Counted from the first letter of the stretch, positions 17,468 to 27,015 are shown. The stretch: DNA of 64,000 nt from Methylomonas sp. UP202 (GCF_029910655.1 NZ_CP123897.1:3833547-3897546), one strand, 5' to 3'. The notes: generated by a model from the letters alone, not told the origin. Program-made: numbers and translations.

Positions 17468-17531
17468 AAGCATCGCGGCAGCCTGTCGGCGAACCGGCAT
17501 ACAATTGATCTTAGCGATAGCGAAACCATAT
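17468..17531. repeat. Degenerate copy of the intergenic repeat at 18056-18113, with a following hairpin
   Basis: The text from GCATCGCGGCAGCC through TTAGCGATAGCGAAACC aligns with the end of the 17.87-18.12 kb element (about three-quarters identical by eye, both containing GCGAACCGGCAT and GCGATAGCGAAAC). A separate hairpin, GTGGGCAC...GTGCCCAC, follows at 17551-17573. Confidence 0.6.
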
Positions 17532-17595
17532 CCTGCCGTTTTAATTCCGCGTGGGCACAAAAACCGTGCCCACCCTACTCTGCTTATAACGTTAA

Positions 17596-17823
17596 TTAAT
17601 TTTTAATAAAGTGTCGTAATTGAATTTGCGACGATTGGTTTATCGGTGAATTCACCTGTTCGAACAACGAGGCGAGGATATTGCCTTCGAAATATTCTTC
17701 TCCACAGTTATTACAAACTTTGGCAGGCACATTTTTGAACACCAGAATAGTCTCGCCAAATTCAAGCGTAATGCTGGCAAAATCATCTATCATCATGCCC
17801 AATTTACAGATCACACACATCAT
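17596..17823 (-). CDS. Orphan YgiT/MqsA-type zinc-finger antitoxin
   Basis: This 75-residue protein has two CxxC pairs (CVIC at the N-terminus and CNNC in VPAKVCNNCGEEYFEG), the zinc-binding N-terminal half of MqsA/YgiT-type antitoxins. It lacks the C-terminal helix-turn-helix of full MqsA, as is common for short YgiT partners of DUF4258-type toxins. Such genes normally lie directly behind a small toxin gene. Upstream here (17830-18130) there is only a repeat element with no plausible toxin ORF, so the toxin seems lost or replaced. Either of two adjacent ATGs (17823, 17820) may be used. Confidence 0.8.
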   Translation of the reverse strand: MMCVICKLGMMIDDFASITLEFGETILVFKNVPAKVCNNCGEEYFEGNILASLFEQVNSPINQSSQIQLRHFIKN

Positions 17824-17867
17824 AGGAGTATCTATAGCCGGATCGGTTTACGACGCCATTTTCCCCT

Positions 17868-18125
17868 GATGCCGCGCCGAGCACCGGAGGGTTTGGGCGG
17901 AGCCGCCCGACAGGGGCGCGGCAGGGATGCCGCGCGTTTTCGGAGGGCTATGGATAGCCCTTCCGAAAACCCCGCACAAACCCGCAGGAGCGCAGGATCA
18001 AAGCGGCATGGGGTGTCTTTTCTTTTGGATACGTTTCTTTGGACAAGCAAAGAAAAGTATCGCGGTTGCCGGTCCGCGAACCGGCATTAAATTGGGCTTC
18101 GCGATAGCGAAACGATTAAAACCAA
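17868..18125. repeat. Composite intergenic repeat element with strong hairpins
   Basis: Within this stretch are the stem TTTTCGGA-GGGCTA...TAGCCC-TCCGAAAA (17937-17969) and a CTTTCTTTG/CAAAGAAAG-type stem (about 18033-18056), ending with GCGATAGCGAAACG. Its wording (GGGGTGTCTTTTCTTTTGG, CTTTGGACAAGCAAAGAAAAG) recalls a dispersed intergenic repeat common in gammaproteobacteria. Short ORFs across it on both strands are artefacts of the repeat. Confidence 0.65.
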
Positions 18126-18198
18126 GGTAATTCAATTAAATCATTCGTCCGATTACGCGACCGATGCGCTTCACTTTGTTCAGCACATCCTTCGGTCA

Positions 18199-18879
18199 TC
18201 AGGATTTCATCTTTACACCAGATAACAGACCTAATCCCCCTAATTGAGGATAAGGCTTCGCGTCAGTCAAACCCAAGCCTTTTAAAATTCCACTTGGCTC
18301 TTGGCTTTTAGAAGCGTCTTGAACTAGCTTTTGATTCGCTTGCTTCAACTGGTCTATTTCATATTTTGCCTGATCCAACTTCGACAATAAAGAAGTGACA
18401 CCAGTCCTATAGGTTGGAATTAATGCATTACTAACTTCATCTTCAAGATCACCAATCGAAGAGAAATATTTTGGATTATGATTTCTTGAAAGAATATTCT
18501 TAAATTTAGTCAAATAAACACTATCGTCGCCAGAACCATCATTGGCGAATTCTTTAAAGAATACAAGAATATACTTCCCGTTAATTCTGGCCTGATTGTA
18601 TTCCCACCTTGTAATGCTTAGTGTTTCCGATCCTGTCATTTCAGGAATAATTGATCCATATCGTTGCCCGACAATCAAAACAACAAAATCACTTTCCTTA
18701 ATTCCATTCAAAATTTCCGTTTTTGATTTATTATTTGATGCTGGCCTTATGTCCAAAGCATTTACATTTAAATTTGATCTCTTTAATATATTAGCAACAG
18801 CTCTACGCTCGTCTTTAAGATCAAGAAATGTCGAACTGATAAATGCAGATGGGTGCGAAGTATTTCGGTTTATATTCAC
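18199..18879 (-). CDS. DUF4062 domain protein
   Basis: The 226-residue protein has an N-terminal DUF4062 domain (about 10-115), with the hallmark AFISSTFLDLKDERRAVANIL, then FVVLIVGQRYGS and LSITRWEYNQA. This is a TIR/nucleoside-deoxyribosyltransferase-like fold often found at the N-terminus of STAND NTPases and in predicted defence genes. Here it is followed only by a coiled coil (about 160-190, LLSKLDQAKYEIDQLKQAN) and a Gly/Leu-rich tail, with no NTPase. The coding DNA is clearly more AT-rich than its neighbours, which suggests horizontal transfer. No obvious partner gene flanks it. A signalling or anti-phage role is possible but unproven. Confidence 0.8.
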   Translation of the reverse strand: MNINRNTSHPSAFISSTFLDLKDERRAVANILKRSNLNVNALDIRPASNNKSKTEILNGIKESDFVVLIVGQRYGSIIPEMTGSETLSITRWEYNQARINGKYILVFFKEFANDGSGDDSVYLTKFKNILSRNHNPKYFSSIGDLEDEVSNALIPTYRTGVTSLLSKLDQAKYEIDQLKQANQKLVQDASKSQEPSGILKGLGLTDAKPYPQLGGLGLLSGVKMKS

Positions 18880-18986
18880 TTTAAAGCCTCCAAAATAAAA
18901 ACCTCACTAACCAATAACGTTTTGAATAATGATTTATCAAATCATAAGACGTCAAGGTGGCTTATTTCGCAAATCCACTCTAGAAA

Positions 18987-19670
18987 TCACCCACACTTAC
19001 TCTCCCCACAATTCAAACAAGTCATACACCCATCCATCAACACCATCGCCTTGGTCGAACACTTGTTACACAGCACGGCCTTTTCCGGAAACGCCTGTCC
19101 CTCGCTGGAACCGTGCAAAGCCTCGAATTCCCGGCGCTTCTCGTCCAGCAATTGTTGGTGATGGTCGCTGAGTTTTTCCGGCTTGATCATGCCGATGTGC
19201 TTAAGATGCGACTCGATGGCATGACCAATTTCAGCGACCAAGGACGGCATGAACACCCCGCCTTTTTTGAAATAACCGCCGCGCGGATCGAACACCGCTT
19301 TCAGCTCTTCGACCAGGAAACAAGCGTCGCCGCCCTTGCGGAACACCGCCGAGATGACCCGCGTCAACGCCAGTACCCATTGAAAATGCTCCATGTTCTT
19401 GGAGTTGATGAAGATTTCGTAAGGCCGGCGCTCTTCGTGGGCGGTGTCCTGATTAAGGATGATGTCGTTGATCGTGATGTACAAGGCGTGCTCGGATTGC
19501 GGCGTCTTGATCTTGTAGGTGGAGCCGACCAGCATTTCCGGACGCTCGACGTTTTCGTGCATCGATTCCAGCGACGGCTTTTCCGCTTCCGCTTGTTGAA
19601 CCGCTTCGGCGCTGTCCTTGCTCAGGACTTTGTAGCCGACGATTTTTTTGCTGATTTTGTGTAGGGTCAT
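18987..19670 (-). CDS. nrdJb: Ribonucleotide reductase class II, C-terminal subunit NrdJb
   Basis: The 227-residue product resembles the C-terminal portion of B12-dependent ribonucleotide reductase, encoded separately as in Pseudomonas NrdJb. The protein ends with a zinc-ribbon/redox tail (LCNKCSTKA...CMTCLNCGESKCG), whose last cysteines re-reduce the active-site disulfide in the catalytic subunit. I start it at the ATG at 19668-19670 (MTLHKISKK); a longer frame to 19718 would begin inside a repeat element. It lies downstream of nrdJa on the same strand with a 114-bp gap, most of which is a 92-bp inverted-repeat element. Confidence 0.88.
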   Translation of the reverse strand: MTLHKISKKIVGYKVLSKDSAEAVQQAEAEKPSLESMHENVERPEMLVGSTYKIKTPQSEHALYITINDIILNQDTAHEERRPYEIFINSKNMEHFQWVLALTRVISAVFRKGGDACFLVEELKAVFDPRGGYFKKGGVFMPSLVAEIGHAIESHLKHIGMIKPEKLSDHHQQLLDEKRREFEALHGSSEGQAFPEKAVLCNKCSTKAMVLMDGCMTCLNCGESKCG

Positions 19671-19685
19671 GGGTATTCCGTAATC

Positions 19686-19777
19686 TGTAGGTTGGGTTAG
19701 CGTAGCGTAACCCAACATTAAATGCCGTCGTGTTGGGTTGCGCCCTTCGGCTTTGCTCAGGGCTAACCCAACCTACA
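19686..19777. repeat. MITE-like inverted-repeat element, 92 bp (copy A, between nrdJa and nrdJb)
   Basis: The element begins TGTAGGTTGGGTTAGC and ends with its inverse GCTAACCCAACCTACA. A second inverted pair (TAACCCAACA...TGTTGGGTT) lies inside, so RNA from either strand folds into a long double hairpin. A 91-bp relative is at 29119-29209. No coding capacity. Confidence 0.9.
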
Positions 19778-19784
19778 TTTTTTA

Positions 19785-21935
19785 TCAAAACTTGCCGTAA
19801 TAGCCTTCTTTCAACGCATCGAACAAATTGGCGGCGGTGTGGATTTCGCCGTCGTATTCCACTTCCTCGTTGCCTTTGAATTCGACCACGTGGCCGTCTT
19901 CCAGCGTGAATTGATAGGTGGTGTTTTCCAGGTCGGATTCCTTGACCAACACGCCCTGGAACACTTCCGGGTTGAAGCGGAAGGTGGTGCAGCCTTTCAG
20001 GCCTTGTTCGTAGGCGTATTCGTAGATGGACTTGAAGTCTTCGTACGGATAATCGGTCGGCACGTTGGCGGTCTTGGAAATCGACGAATCTATCCAGCGT
20101 TGCGCGGCGGCCTGGATGTCCACGTGCTGTTTCGGCGAGATGTCGTCGGCGGCGATGAAGTAGTCCGGCAGTTGTTGCACGGGATTGTCGCTATAGGGCA
20201 TCGCGTCCGGGTTGACCAAGTGGCGGTAGGCCAGCAATTCGAACGAGAACACGTCGATTTTTTCTTTGGATTTTTTGCCTTCGCGGATCACGTTGCGCGA
20301 ATAGTGGTGGGCAAAGCTGGGTTCGATGCCGTTGCTGGCGTTGTTGGCCAGAGATAGCGAGATGGTGCCAGTCGGCGCGATCGAACTGTGATGGGTAAAG
20401 CGGCAGCCGGTTTCGGCCAGTTGCGCCACCAGTTCCGGCTCGACTTGCGCCAGCTTTTGCATGTAGCGGCTGTATTTGGCATGCAACACCTTGCCGGGCA
20501 CCTGGTCGCCGAGCTTGTAGCCGTCGGCCAGCATTTCAGGGCGTTTGTGCAGCATTTCGCCGCTAACGGCGAACAACTGCTCCATGATCGGCGCCGGGCC
20601 TTTTTCCTTCGCCAGTTCCAGTCCGGTTTTCCAGCCCTCCACGGCCATGACTTTGGTGACTTCCTCGGTGAAGTCCAGCGACTCGGTGTTGCCGTATTTC
20701 AGGCCCAGCATCGTGATTGTCGACCCCAGACCGAGATAGCCCATGCCGTGGCGGCGCTTGCCGGTGATTTCGTCGCGCTGTTTTTGTAGCGGCAGGCCGT
20801 TGATCTCGACGACGTTGTCCAACATGCGGGTAAAGATGCGCACGGTCTTGCGGTAGTCGTCCCAATTGAAGCGGGCTTGCTCGGTGAACGGCTGCTCGAC
20901 GAAGCGGGTCAGGTTGATCGAGCCCAACAGGCAGGAGCCGTAAGGCGGTAGCGGTTGTTCCCCGCAGGGGTTGGTGGCGCGGATGTGCTCGCAGAACCAG
21001 TTGTTGTTCATCTCGTTGACCTTGTCGATCAGGATGAAGCCGGGCTCGGCGTAATCGTAGGTCGAGGACATGATGATGTCCCAAAGGCGCCGGGCCGGCA
21101 TCACTTTGCTGATCCGGCAGGCCACCAGACCGGCCTCGTTGACCACGTAACCTTTCTTATTGGGCAAATCGCGCCAGATCACTTTGGCGCCATCGTTCAA
21201 ATCCAACTGGTCGGCGATCTGTTCGCGCTCGGTAATCGGGAAAGACAGCGACCACGGGCCGTTGTTTTTGACCGCTTCGACGAATTCGCTGGTAATCAAT
21301 AACGACAGGTTGAACTGACGCAGCCGGCCGTCCTCGCGCTTGGCGCGGATGAAATCGACCACGTCCGGATGGGCGACATCGAAAGTCGCCATTTGCGCGC
21401 CGCGCCGGCCACCGGCCGACGATACCGTGAAACACATCTTGTCGTAGATGTCCATGAACGACAGCGGGCCGGAAGTATAGGCGCCGGCGCCGGACACGTA
21501 GGCGTCGCGCGGCCGCAAGGTCGAGAATTCGTAACCGATGCCGCAGCCGGCTTTCAGGGTCAAACCGGCTTCGTGGACCTTATGCAGAATGTCGTCCATC
21601 GAATCTTCGATGATGCCGGACACGGTGCAATTGATGGTCGAGGTAGCGGGCTTGTGCTCCAACGCGCCGGCATTCGACACAATCCGCCCGGCCGGAATCG
21701 CGCCCTGGCGCAAGGCCCACAGGAATTCCTTGTAATGCTGTTCGCGCAAGGCCTTGGTTTTTTCGACGTCGGCCAACGCGCGGGCGACCCGTTTGTATGT
21801 GTCGTCGATACTGGCGTCGATGGCCTTGCCGTCCTTGGTCTTCAACCGATATTTGCTGTCCCAGATGTCCAGGGAAGCGCTTTGCAGCGGAATATCGGTA
21901 TCGGTGGACGGTACAACGGAAAGTTTTGCGGTCAT
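19785..21935 (-). CDS. nrdJa: Adenosylcobalamin-dependent ribonucleotide reductase, catalytic subunit NrdJa
   Basis: The 716-residue protein is a class II ribonucleotide reductase: it makes deoxyribonucleotides using adenosylcobalamin as radical source, with or without oxygen. Visible motifs include INCTVSG (first active-site Cys), the ATNPCGEQPLPPYGSC finger-loop segment near residue 325 (radical-site Cys), APTGTISL near 540 and GCTTFRFNPE near the end. The C-terminal redox tail is missing and is supplied by nrdJb downstream. The ATG at 21933-21935 (MTAKLSVVP) with AAGGGAA upstream is preferred to an upstream start at 22007. No cobalamin riboswitch could be recognised in 21936-22382. Confidence 0.93.
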   Translation of the reverse strand: MTAKLSVVPSTDTDIPLQSASLDIWDSKYRLKTKDGKAIDASIDDTYKRVARALADVEKTKALREQHYKEFLWALRQGAIPAGRIVSNAGALEHKPATSTINCTVSGIIEDSMDDILHKVHEAGLTLKAGCGIGYEFSTLRPRDAYVSGAGAYTSGPLSFMDIYDKMCFTVSSAGGRRGAQMATFDVAHPDVVDFIRAKREDGRLRQFNLSLLITSEFVEAVKNNGPWSLSFPITEREQIADQLDLNDGAKVIWRDLPNKKGYVVNEAGLVACRISKVMPARRLWDIIMSSTYDYAEPGFILIDKVNEMNNNWFCEHIRATNPCGEQPLPPYGSCLLGSINLTRFVEQPFTEQARFNWDDYRKTVRIFTRMLDNVVEINGLPLQKQRDEITGKRRHGMGYLGLGSTITMLGLKYGNTESLDFTEEVTKVMAVEGWKTGLELAKEKGPAPIMEQLFAVSGEMLHKRPEMLADGYKLGDQVPGKVLHAKYSRYMQKLAQVEPELVAQLAETGCRFTHHSSIAPTGTISLSLANNASNGIEPSFAHHYSRNVIREGKKSKEKIDVFSFELLAYRHLVNPDAMPYSDNPVQQLPDYFIAADDISPKQHVDIQAAAQRWIDSSISKTANVPTDYPYEDFKSIYEYAYEQGLKGCTTFRFNPEVFQGVLVKESDLENTTYQFTLEDGHVVEFKGNEEVEYDGEIHTAANLFDALKEGYYGKF

Positions 21936-22382
21936 GCGCGGATTCCCTTTTGGTCTGATGGTTACTGGACGAACCCGCTCGTCGGAGCGAGTTTCACAAG
22001 CCGACAAACGCGCCGCCGCGAACCGATAGTGTCCGAACCGGCGAACTCGGCGACGTTTGTGCTTGTAAGATATTGATGTTTATTACGAATTAAAGCGAAG
22101 ACACTGTGCGGGCTTTCGCCACTGCATGTAGTGCCATTGGAAAAATGTTAGCACAATATATTGTGATACCGGCAGAACTTTTTACGCTACGCCCGAGGAA
22201 AAACGCGCAGCCTTTTCAGTTCAAAGAGTTAGCGCGCGCAGTTGAAACCGAATCGATTTCCCGGTTAGCCGGCAGGGTTAAGAAAGGTTTAATGGTAGCG
22301 ACTAAAATGGGCCCGCCGGCTTGAAGCAAGCCGGCGCCCGGCCGATAGGCCGAGCTCACTCAACTCACGAGGAAAACCACCG
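21936..22382. other. Divergent intergenic region, 447 bp
   Basis: It must hold the promoters of nrdJa (minus) and the small exported protein gene (plus, AACTCACGAGGAAAA before its ATG). A 72-codon frame at 22106-22324 lacks coding character. I looked for a B12-box or NrdR-box pattern and could not secure either. Confidence 0.4.
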
Positions 22383-22706
22383 ATGAACAACATCGCCAAG
22401 ATTGTTAGCACGACCGCCCTGTTGGCGGCGATCGGGTTCTGCCAACCGGGCGTGGCCGGCACGCCACGCTTCGATCAGCGCCAAATCGATCAAGAACGTC
22501 GTATCGAACAAGGCGAAGCCTCCGGCGCGCTGACCACCCGCGAAGCCAATCGTCTAGAACATCAACAAACCCGTATCGAACGCCAGGAAGCCAATGCCAA
22601 GGCCGACGGCGTGGTGACGAATACGGAACGCGCCCGCTTGACGCATCAACAGAATAAGGCCGATCGGGCGATCGCTCGCAAGAAGCACAATCTAAGGCGG
22701 CAATAA
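22383..22706 (+). CDS. Small periplasmic helical protein (107 aa)
   Basis: The protein has a signal peptide (1-25, cleavage near GVAG). The mature part is almost all charged helix and contains two related blocks: RRIEQGEASGALTTREANRL with HQQTRIERQEANAKADG, and VVTNTERARL with HQQNKADRAI. The repeated 'G-x-LT/VTxxEaxRLxHQQ' unit resembles small secreted proteins annotated only as hypothetical in many proteobacteria. Its stop is 4 bp from the convergent helicase gene stop. No function can be given. Confidence 0.75.
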   Translation: MNNIAKIVSTTALLAAIGFCQPGVAGTPRFDQRQIDQERRIEQGEASGALTTREANRLEHQQTRIERQEANAKADGVVTNTERARLTHQQNKADRAIARKKHNLRRQ

Positions 22707-22710
22707 GCCG

Positions 22711-25700
22711 CTATGCGACTTCGGCCTTCATCAAATCCAGCAATTCGTTGGCCGTGACCTTGCCGCTCAAGTCGGCGCCGTCCAAAAGACTATCGGCCAG
22801 GTCGCGCTTGTGGCCATGCAGCGCGACGATTTTTTCCTCGATGGTTTGCTTGGCGATCATCCGGTAAATCGTTACCGGCCGCTGCTGGCCCATCCGGTGG
22901 GCGCGGTCGGACGCCTGATCCTCGACCGCCGGATTCCACCACGGGTCCATGTGGATCACGTAGTCGGCGGCGGTCAGGTTCAAACCGACGCCGCCGGCTT
23001 TCAAACTGATCAAAAACAGTTCGCCTTCGCCGCGTTGAAAGGCATCGACCCGCGTCTGGCGTTCCTTGGCCGGCGTGGAGCCGTCCAGATACTGGTAACG
23101 AATGCCGCGCCGCTCGACGTATTGCTTGATTAATTGCAAATGATCGACGAACTGGCTGAACACCAGCGCCTTGTGTTTGTTATCCAGCAATTCGTCGACG
23201 ATCTCGCCGAAGGCGGCCAATTTACTGCTGGGCAGTGCCAGATCCGGGTTGACCAACTGAGTGTTGCAGCAACTGCGCCGTAATTTGGTGATCGCGGCCA
23301 GGATCTGCAGATGGCGTTGGCCGGCCGGTCCTTCCGCCGCGCTGAGCACGCGCAGACTGTCGCGGCGCAAGGCCTCGTAATAGGCGGTTTCTTCCGGACT
23401 GAGTTCAACGTAAATCGGGATTTCGGTGCGCGGCGGCAACTCCTGCAACACCTGAGTCTTGGTCCGGCGCAGGATGAAGGGCTGGATCAATTTCTTCAAG
23501 CGAAACCGCGCTTCGGCGCTGCGTTCGCGTTCGATCGGTCCGGCGAAGCGCTGATTAAATTGTTCCAGCGAGCCGAGCAGGCCCGGATTGATGAAGCGAA
23601 ACAAATTCCACAGCTCGCCCAAATGATTTTCCAACGGCGTGCCGGTCATGATCAACTTGAAACCGGCCTGTAAATTCATCGCACCTTGCGAGCGGCGAGT
23701 GGCTACGTTTTTAATGGCCTGCGCCTCGTCGAGAATCACGGTGCCGAACTCGATTTTCGCCAGCATCTCGGCCACCTGCTCCTGTTGCAACAAGCCGTAG
23801 CTGCAAATCAGCAGATCGAAGGCTTGCAAATTTTCCAGCAAGCGCTGGCGGTCGCCGGTACCGAGCACGATAGGGTTCAGAGTCGGCGCGAAGCGGATCG
23901 CTTCGTTCTCCCAGTTGGCGCACACCGAGGTCGGCGCGACGATCAAGGCCGGTCCCAGCGGCGCGCGCTCGACCAGCAAGGCCAGACCCTGCACGGTCTT
24001 GCCCAAGCCCATGTCGTCGGCCAGACAGGCACCCACGCCCCATTGCGCCAGCCGCGCCAGCCAACGATAACCGTCCATCTGATAGTCGCGCAATTCGGCC
24101 TGAAAGGTGGACGGCACTCGCGGCTGGTAATCGCGGGACGCCTGCAAGCGCTGCATATGCGCCTGCCAATGCTGATCGGCCTTGAAGCCGACCTCGTCTT
24201 CCCAGTCTTCCAAGGTCAGCGCCGCCAACGGATTGATGCGGACCTTCTTGCCGCTGAGATCGGCGTAGGCTTTCAAATCTTCCAGCCGGCGGCGAAATTC
24301 GTCGGTCAACGCGATGAACTGGCCGTCCTTCAGTTGCAGAAAACGGCCTTCGCGGTTGTCGAGCAAACCCAACAGTTGCTGCATGTCCAGCACGGTGTCG
24401 TCGCCGACTTTCAGCTCGCCCTGTAGGCTGAACCAATCGTTGTCGCGCTTGATTTGCAGGCTGAGGCCCTTGCCGCTGGAATGACCCAACACCTTGAACC
24501 GCACGCCTTCCGGCCACTCCAGAATCGCCTGCCCCTCCGGCAAGGCTTGGATTTGCAGCAGCAACTCCAGACAGGTTTCCGGATGATCGAGTAGCCAGTC
24601 GCCGGCGCTGTCGCGCTCGCCGTCGCCGAGAATCGGACAGGCATCCAGAACCGCCTCGGCCCGGCGTTTTTCCAAGCGCAGATTACGCGCGGCCTGCAAG
24701 GCCTTGCCGTCGATCTCGGCCAGCACGCTTTCGCCGCCCTGGCCCGGCTGAAAATAGGCGCCACCGTTAGCGAAGGGCCGCACCAGCAAGGCTACCCGCA
24801 ATCCTTCGCCATGCGGCAACAAATGTAGGCGCGGGGTCGGATCGGCTTCGACCTGCTCGGCGCTGCTGGAACTGCCGCCGATGTCGGAATGCACGGTCAG
24901 CAACCCGGAAATGCCGGTCAGGGTTTGCAACACCCGCTCCTGGGCGGACATCGGCACTTCCAAGCCCTTGGGGCCCAACACGCCGTAAATTTTGTGGTGC
25001 TCGGCGGTAAATTCCACCACCTTCAAGCGGGTCGGCGCTTCCTTGGCGATATAAAACTTTTGCTCGAAACCGGGCGCCGGCTCCAGACTGATCTTGATTC
25101 GGTCGTCCTTGCCCAACTTCTTGACCCGCAATTCCGCCTCGCCCTTAACGATTTCGACCCGGACTTCCGACGCGTCGGCCCAAAACACCAAGGGATGGCC
25201 GATCAAGGCTTGCGGCGTGCCGGCGTCGAACGCGAAAAAAGTGTTGCTGCCGTACCAGCCGCTATCGCGGTATTCCTTGATGTGGGCGCAGATTTTCAGG
25301 TCCTGGTCGGTCAGGTAATCGAAACCGGCGGTTTCCTGGGCCAGGCGCTTCAACGCCACCGCCCGGCCCTTGCTCCAGCCGCCCTTGCCCTGCTGTTTTT
25401 GCTCGCGCGGCTCGATTTCGATACGGTGATTTTTCTCGTCGTGACTGATCAGCCAAACCAGCCGCAATGCCTTGTCGCTGGCGGCCGCGTCCGGCTTTTT
25501 ATCGGCCAGCGGCAAATTCAGCAGCGCATCCAAGGCCACTTCCCAATCGGCGCGACTGACGAACAACGTGCTCAGCGCGGTCCGACCTTCCAAGAAACCG
25601 GCATCCCATTGCTTGGCGCGCGGCAAGTCGATACCGGCGAAGATCTTGGCCAACTCCGCCGCCGGCCAGCGATAACCGTTGGCCAGTAAATGACTGTAGA

Positions 25701-26934
25701 GCTTCTGCTCCAACGGATCGACCTTATCGACAAAGTCGGTTTTGACCCAGGACTTGATGACCAACAACAACACGTATTGAAACAGCGACGTGGCGTGCAC
25801 GCCGTCCGGCGTGCCGCTGTCGCGAAAACCGCCGCTGAGCCGAAACGGCAGCTCCAGGCGTAACAGTTGATCGCGAACCGACAGGTCGCCTTGCAAAAAC
25901 TGGTTGAAGACCGCCAGATAGTGGTAGATGCCTGTCCAAGGACCGCCCAGCTTGCCGGCCTGATTCAGCAAGGTCGCCAATTTGGCGCGCTGCTTGGTGT
26001 CGCCGTATTTGAGAATGGCCAGCGGATAAAACACCCCCGCCAACCCGTAAAAGTAAATGTTGCGTTGGCCGCTGAGCTTGCGAAACGCCGCCAACGCCTT
26101 ATCGTAACCGGTCAGCGCGGCGGAAGCTTCGCCACGCAAAAAAGCCAACATCGCCGCGACCGCCTGCAACTCGGGATCTTCGGTACCCCGCACCGCGCCG
26201 GCCACGCCGTCCCAGTCGCCCTCCAACAACTTCAACTCCAGTACCACCCGCGGCAACAAGGCATCCTCGCGGCCCTTGTCGGTATCCAGCAAATGCCGGT
26301 AAAGCTGTTGCAAGTCGGAGTTGGCGTACAGATAAACCAACTGGTGCATCGCCGCGAATCCGGCCATTTCCAGTAATAGCGGGCCGTGTTGGCGGGCGAA
26401 TCCGGCCAGGTCGAGCGGATTCAAGAACCAGGACAGATATAAATCGATCGGGTCCGGAATTTTGCCGGGATAGTGATCGCCGATCTTCAAACATTGCGCG
26501 ACTTGCGCGTAATCGCCGCGATGAAAAAACAGTCTGGCCTCGCGGATGCAATCGTCGACGCTGTTATAGCGGTAATAACCGTGACCGGGCGGATTATGGG
26601 TGGTAACGACGGCCGCGTAGCGTTCGAATTCGTTGTCGTCGACCATTTGCCGAACGATGACTTCGGCCAGGGTCCGCGAACAACGGGTACCGCCGGGCCG
26701 GGGGTTTTCCTCGAGCAATCCGGCGGCGATCAGCGGCTTGATCCTGGCCTTGACCGACTCGGACTTCAACACCTTGCCGCCTTCCTTGATGCCCAGACTC
26801 GCCAGACATTTAGCCAGCGTGGTTAACGAGCAGTATCCGTAATACATCGCCAGCAATTTCACGATCGTCTGGTGTTCGGCCGGCAGACGGCGGTAATGGT
26901 CGAGACACTGGCCTCGTTGCGATGCGGATGTCAT
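22711..26934 (-). CDS. Large SNF2/HepA-type DEAD-like helicase
   Basis: The 1,407-residue protein has a long N-terminal helical/TPR-like region (about 1-450), a middle beta-rich domain, and a C-terminal SNF2 ATPase. The Walker A loop DDMGLGKT is near residue 970, with DEAQAIKN (Walker B) near 1070. Motif IV-VI segments are LDGSTPAKERQ near 1290, SLKAGGVGLNLTAADYV, and MDPWWNPAVEDQASDRAHRMGQ. Such proteins are DNA- or RNA-polymerase-associated translocases; the exact role of this long bacterial subgroup is unknown. It stands alone, with no methylase or restriction partner, so a DISARM-type defence role is not supported. Confidence 0.9.
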   Translation of the reverse strand: MTSASQRGQCLDHYRRLPAEHQTIVKLLAMYYGYCSLTTLAKCLASLGIKEGGKVLKSESVKARIKPLIAAGLLEENPRPGGTRCSRTLAEVIVRQMVDDNEFERYAAVVTTHNPPGHGYYRYNSVDDCIREARLFFHRGDYAQVAQCLKIGDHYPGKIPDPIDLYLSWFLNPLDLAGFARQHGPLLLEMAGFAAMHQLVYLYANSDLQQLYRHLLDTDKGREDALLPRVVLELKLLEGDWDGVAGAVRGTEDPELQAVAAMLAFLRGEASAALTGYDKALAAFRKLSGQRNIYFYGLAGVFYPLAILKYGDTKQRAKLATLLNQAGKLGGPWTGIYHYLAVFNQFLQGDLSVRDQLLRLELPFRLSGGFRDSGTPDGVHATSLFQYVLLLVIKSWVKTDFVDKVDPLEQKLYSHLLANGYRWPAAELAKIFAGIDLPRAKQWDAGFLEGRTALSTLFVSRADWEVALDALLNLPLADKKPDAAASDKALRLVWLISHDEKNHRIEIEPREQKQQGKGGWSKGRAVALKRLAQETAGFDYLTDQDLKICAHIKEYRDSGWYGSNTFFAFDAGTPQALIGHPLVFWADASEVRVEIVKGEAELRVKKLGKDDRIKISLEPAPGFEQKFYIAKEAPTRLKVVEFTAEHHKIYGVLGPKGLEVPMSAQERVLQTLTGISGLLTVHSDIGGSSSSAEQVEADPTPRLHLLPHGEGLRVALLVRPFANGGAYFQPGQGGESVLAEIDGKALQAARNLRLEKRRAEAVLDACPILGDGERDSAGDWLLDHPETCLELLLQIQALPEGQAILEWPEGVRFKVLGHSSGKGLSLQIKRDNDWFSLQGELKVGDDTVLDMQQLLGLLDNREGRFLQLKDGQFIALTDEFRRRLEDLKAYADLSGKKVRINPLAALTLEDWEDEVGFKADQHWQAHMQRLQASRDYQPRVPSTFQAELRDYQMDGYRWLARLAQWGVGACLADDMGLGKTVQGLALLVERAPLGPALIVAPTSVCANWENEAIRFAPTLNPIVLGTGDRQRLLENLQAFDLLICSYGLLQQEQVAEMLAKIEFGTVILDEAQAIKNVATRRSQGAMNLQAGFKLIMTGTPLENHLGELWNLFRFINPGLLGSLEQFNQRFAGPIERERSAEARFRLKKLIQPFILRRTKTQVLQELPPRTEIPIYVELSPEETAYYEALRRDSLRVLSAAEGPAGQRHLQILAAITKLRRSCCNTQLVNPDLALPSSKLAAFGEIVDELLDNKHKALVFSQFVDHLQLIKQYVERRGIRYQYLDGSTPAKERQTRVDAFQRGEGELFLISLKAGGVGLNLTAADYVIHMDPWWNPAVEDQASDRAHRMGQQRPVTIYRMIAKQTIEEKIVALHGHKRDLADSLLDGADLSGKVTANELLDLMKAEVA

Positions 26935-26971
26935 AACTCGGATCTAAGCAAAAGGAACATTGGAAATAAAA

Positions 26972-26992
26972 AAGCCCGCATCCCGCGGGCTT
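26972..26992 (-). terminator. Terminator of the mcl-mtkA-mtkB operon
   Basis: AAGCCCGC and GCGGGCTT arms with a five-base loop, 24 bp after the mtkB stop (27016). On the minus strand the stem is followed by TTTTATTT. Confidence 0.9.
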
Positions 26993-27015
26993 GGTGGCGG
27001 CTGGCCCGGCCGGAT

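Noticed and set aside
17832..18130. Short frames on both strands as a possible missing toxin partner of the YgiT antitoxin
   Set aside because: They lie entirely in a dispersed intergenic repeat with strong hairpins and show no toxin-family residues.
21936..22382. Cobalamin riboswitch or NrdR boxes before the B12-dependent ribonucleotide reductase
   Set aside because: I looked for the B12-box and its paired helices and for paired NrdR-type sites and could not find a convincing match by eye. A covariance-model search would settle it.
22711..26934. DISARM or other defence-system helicase
   Set aside because: No methylase, nuclease or PLD partner is present on either side; the neighbours are metabolic genes and a small periplasmic protein.
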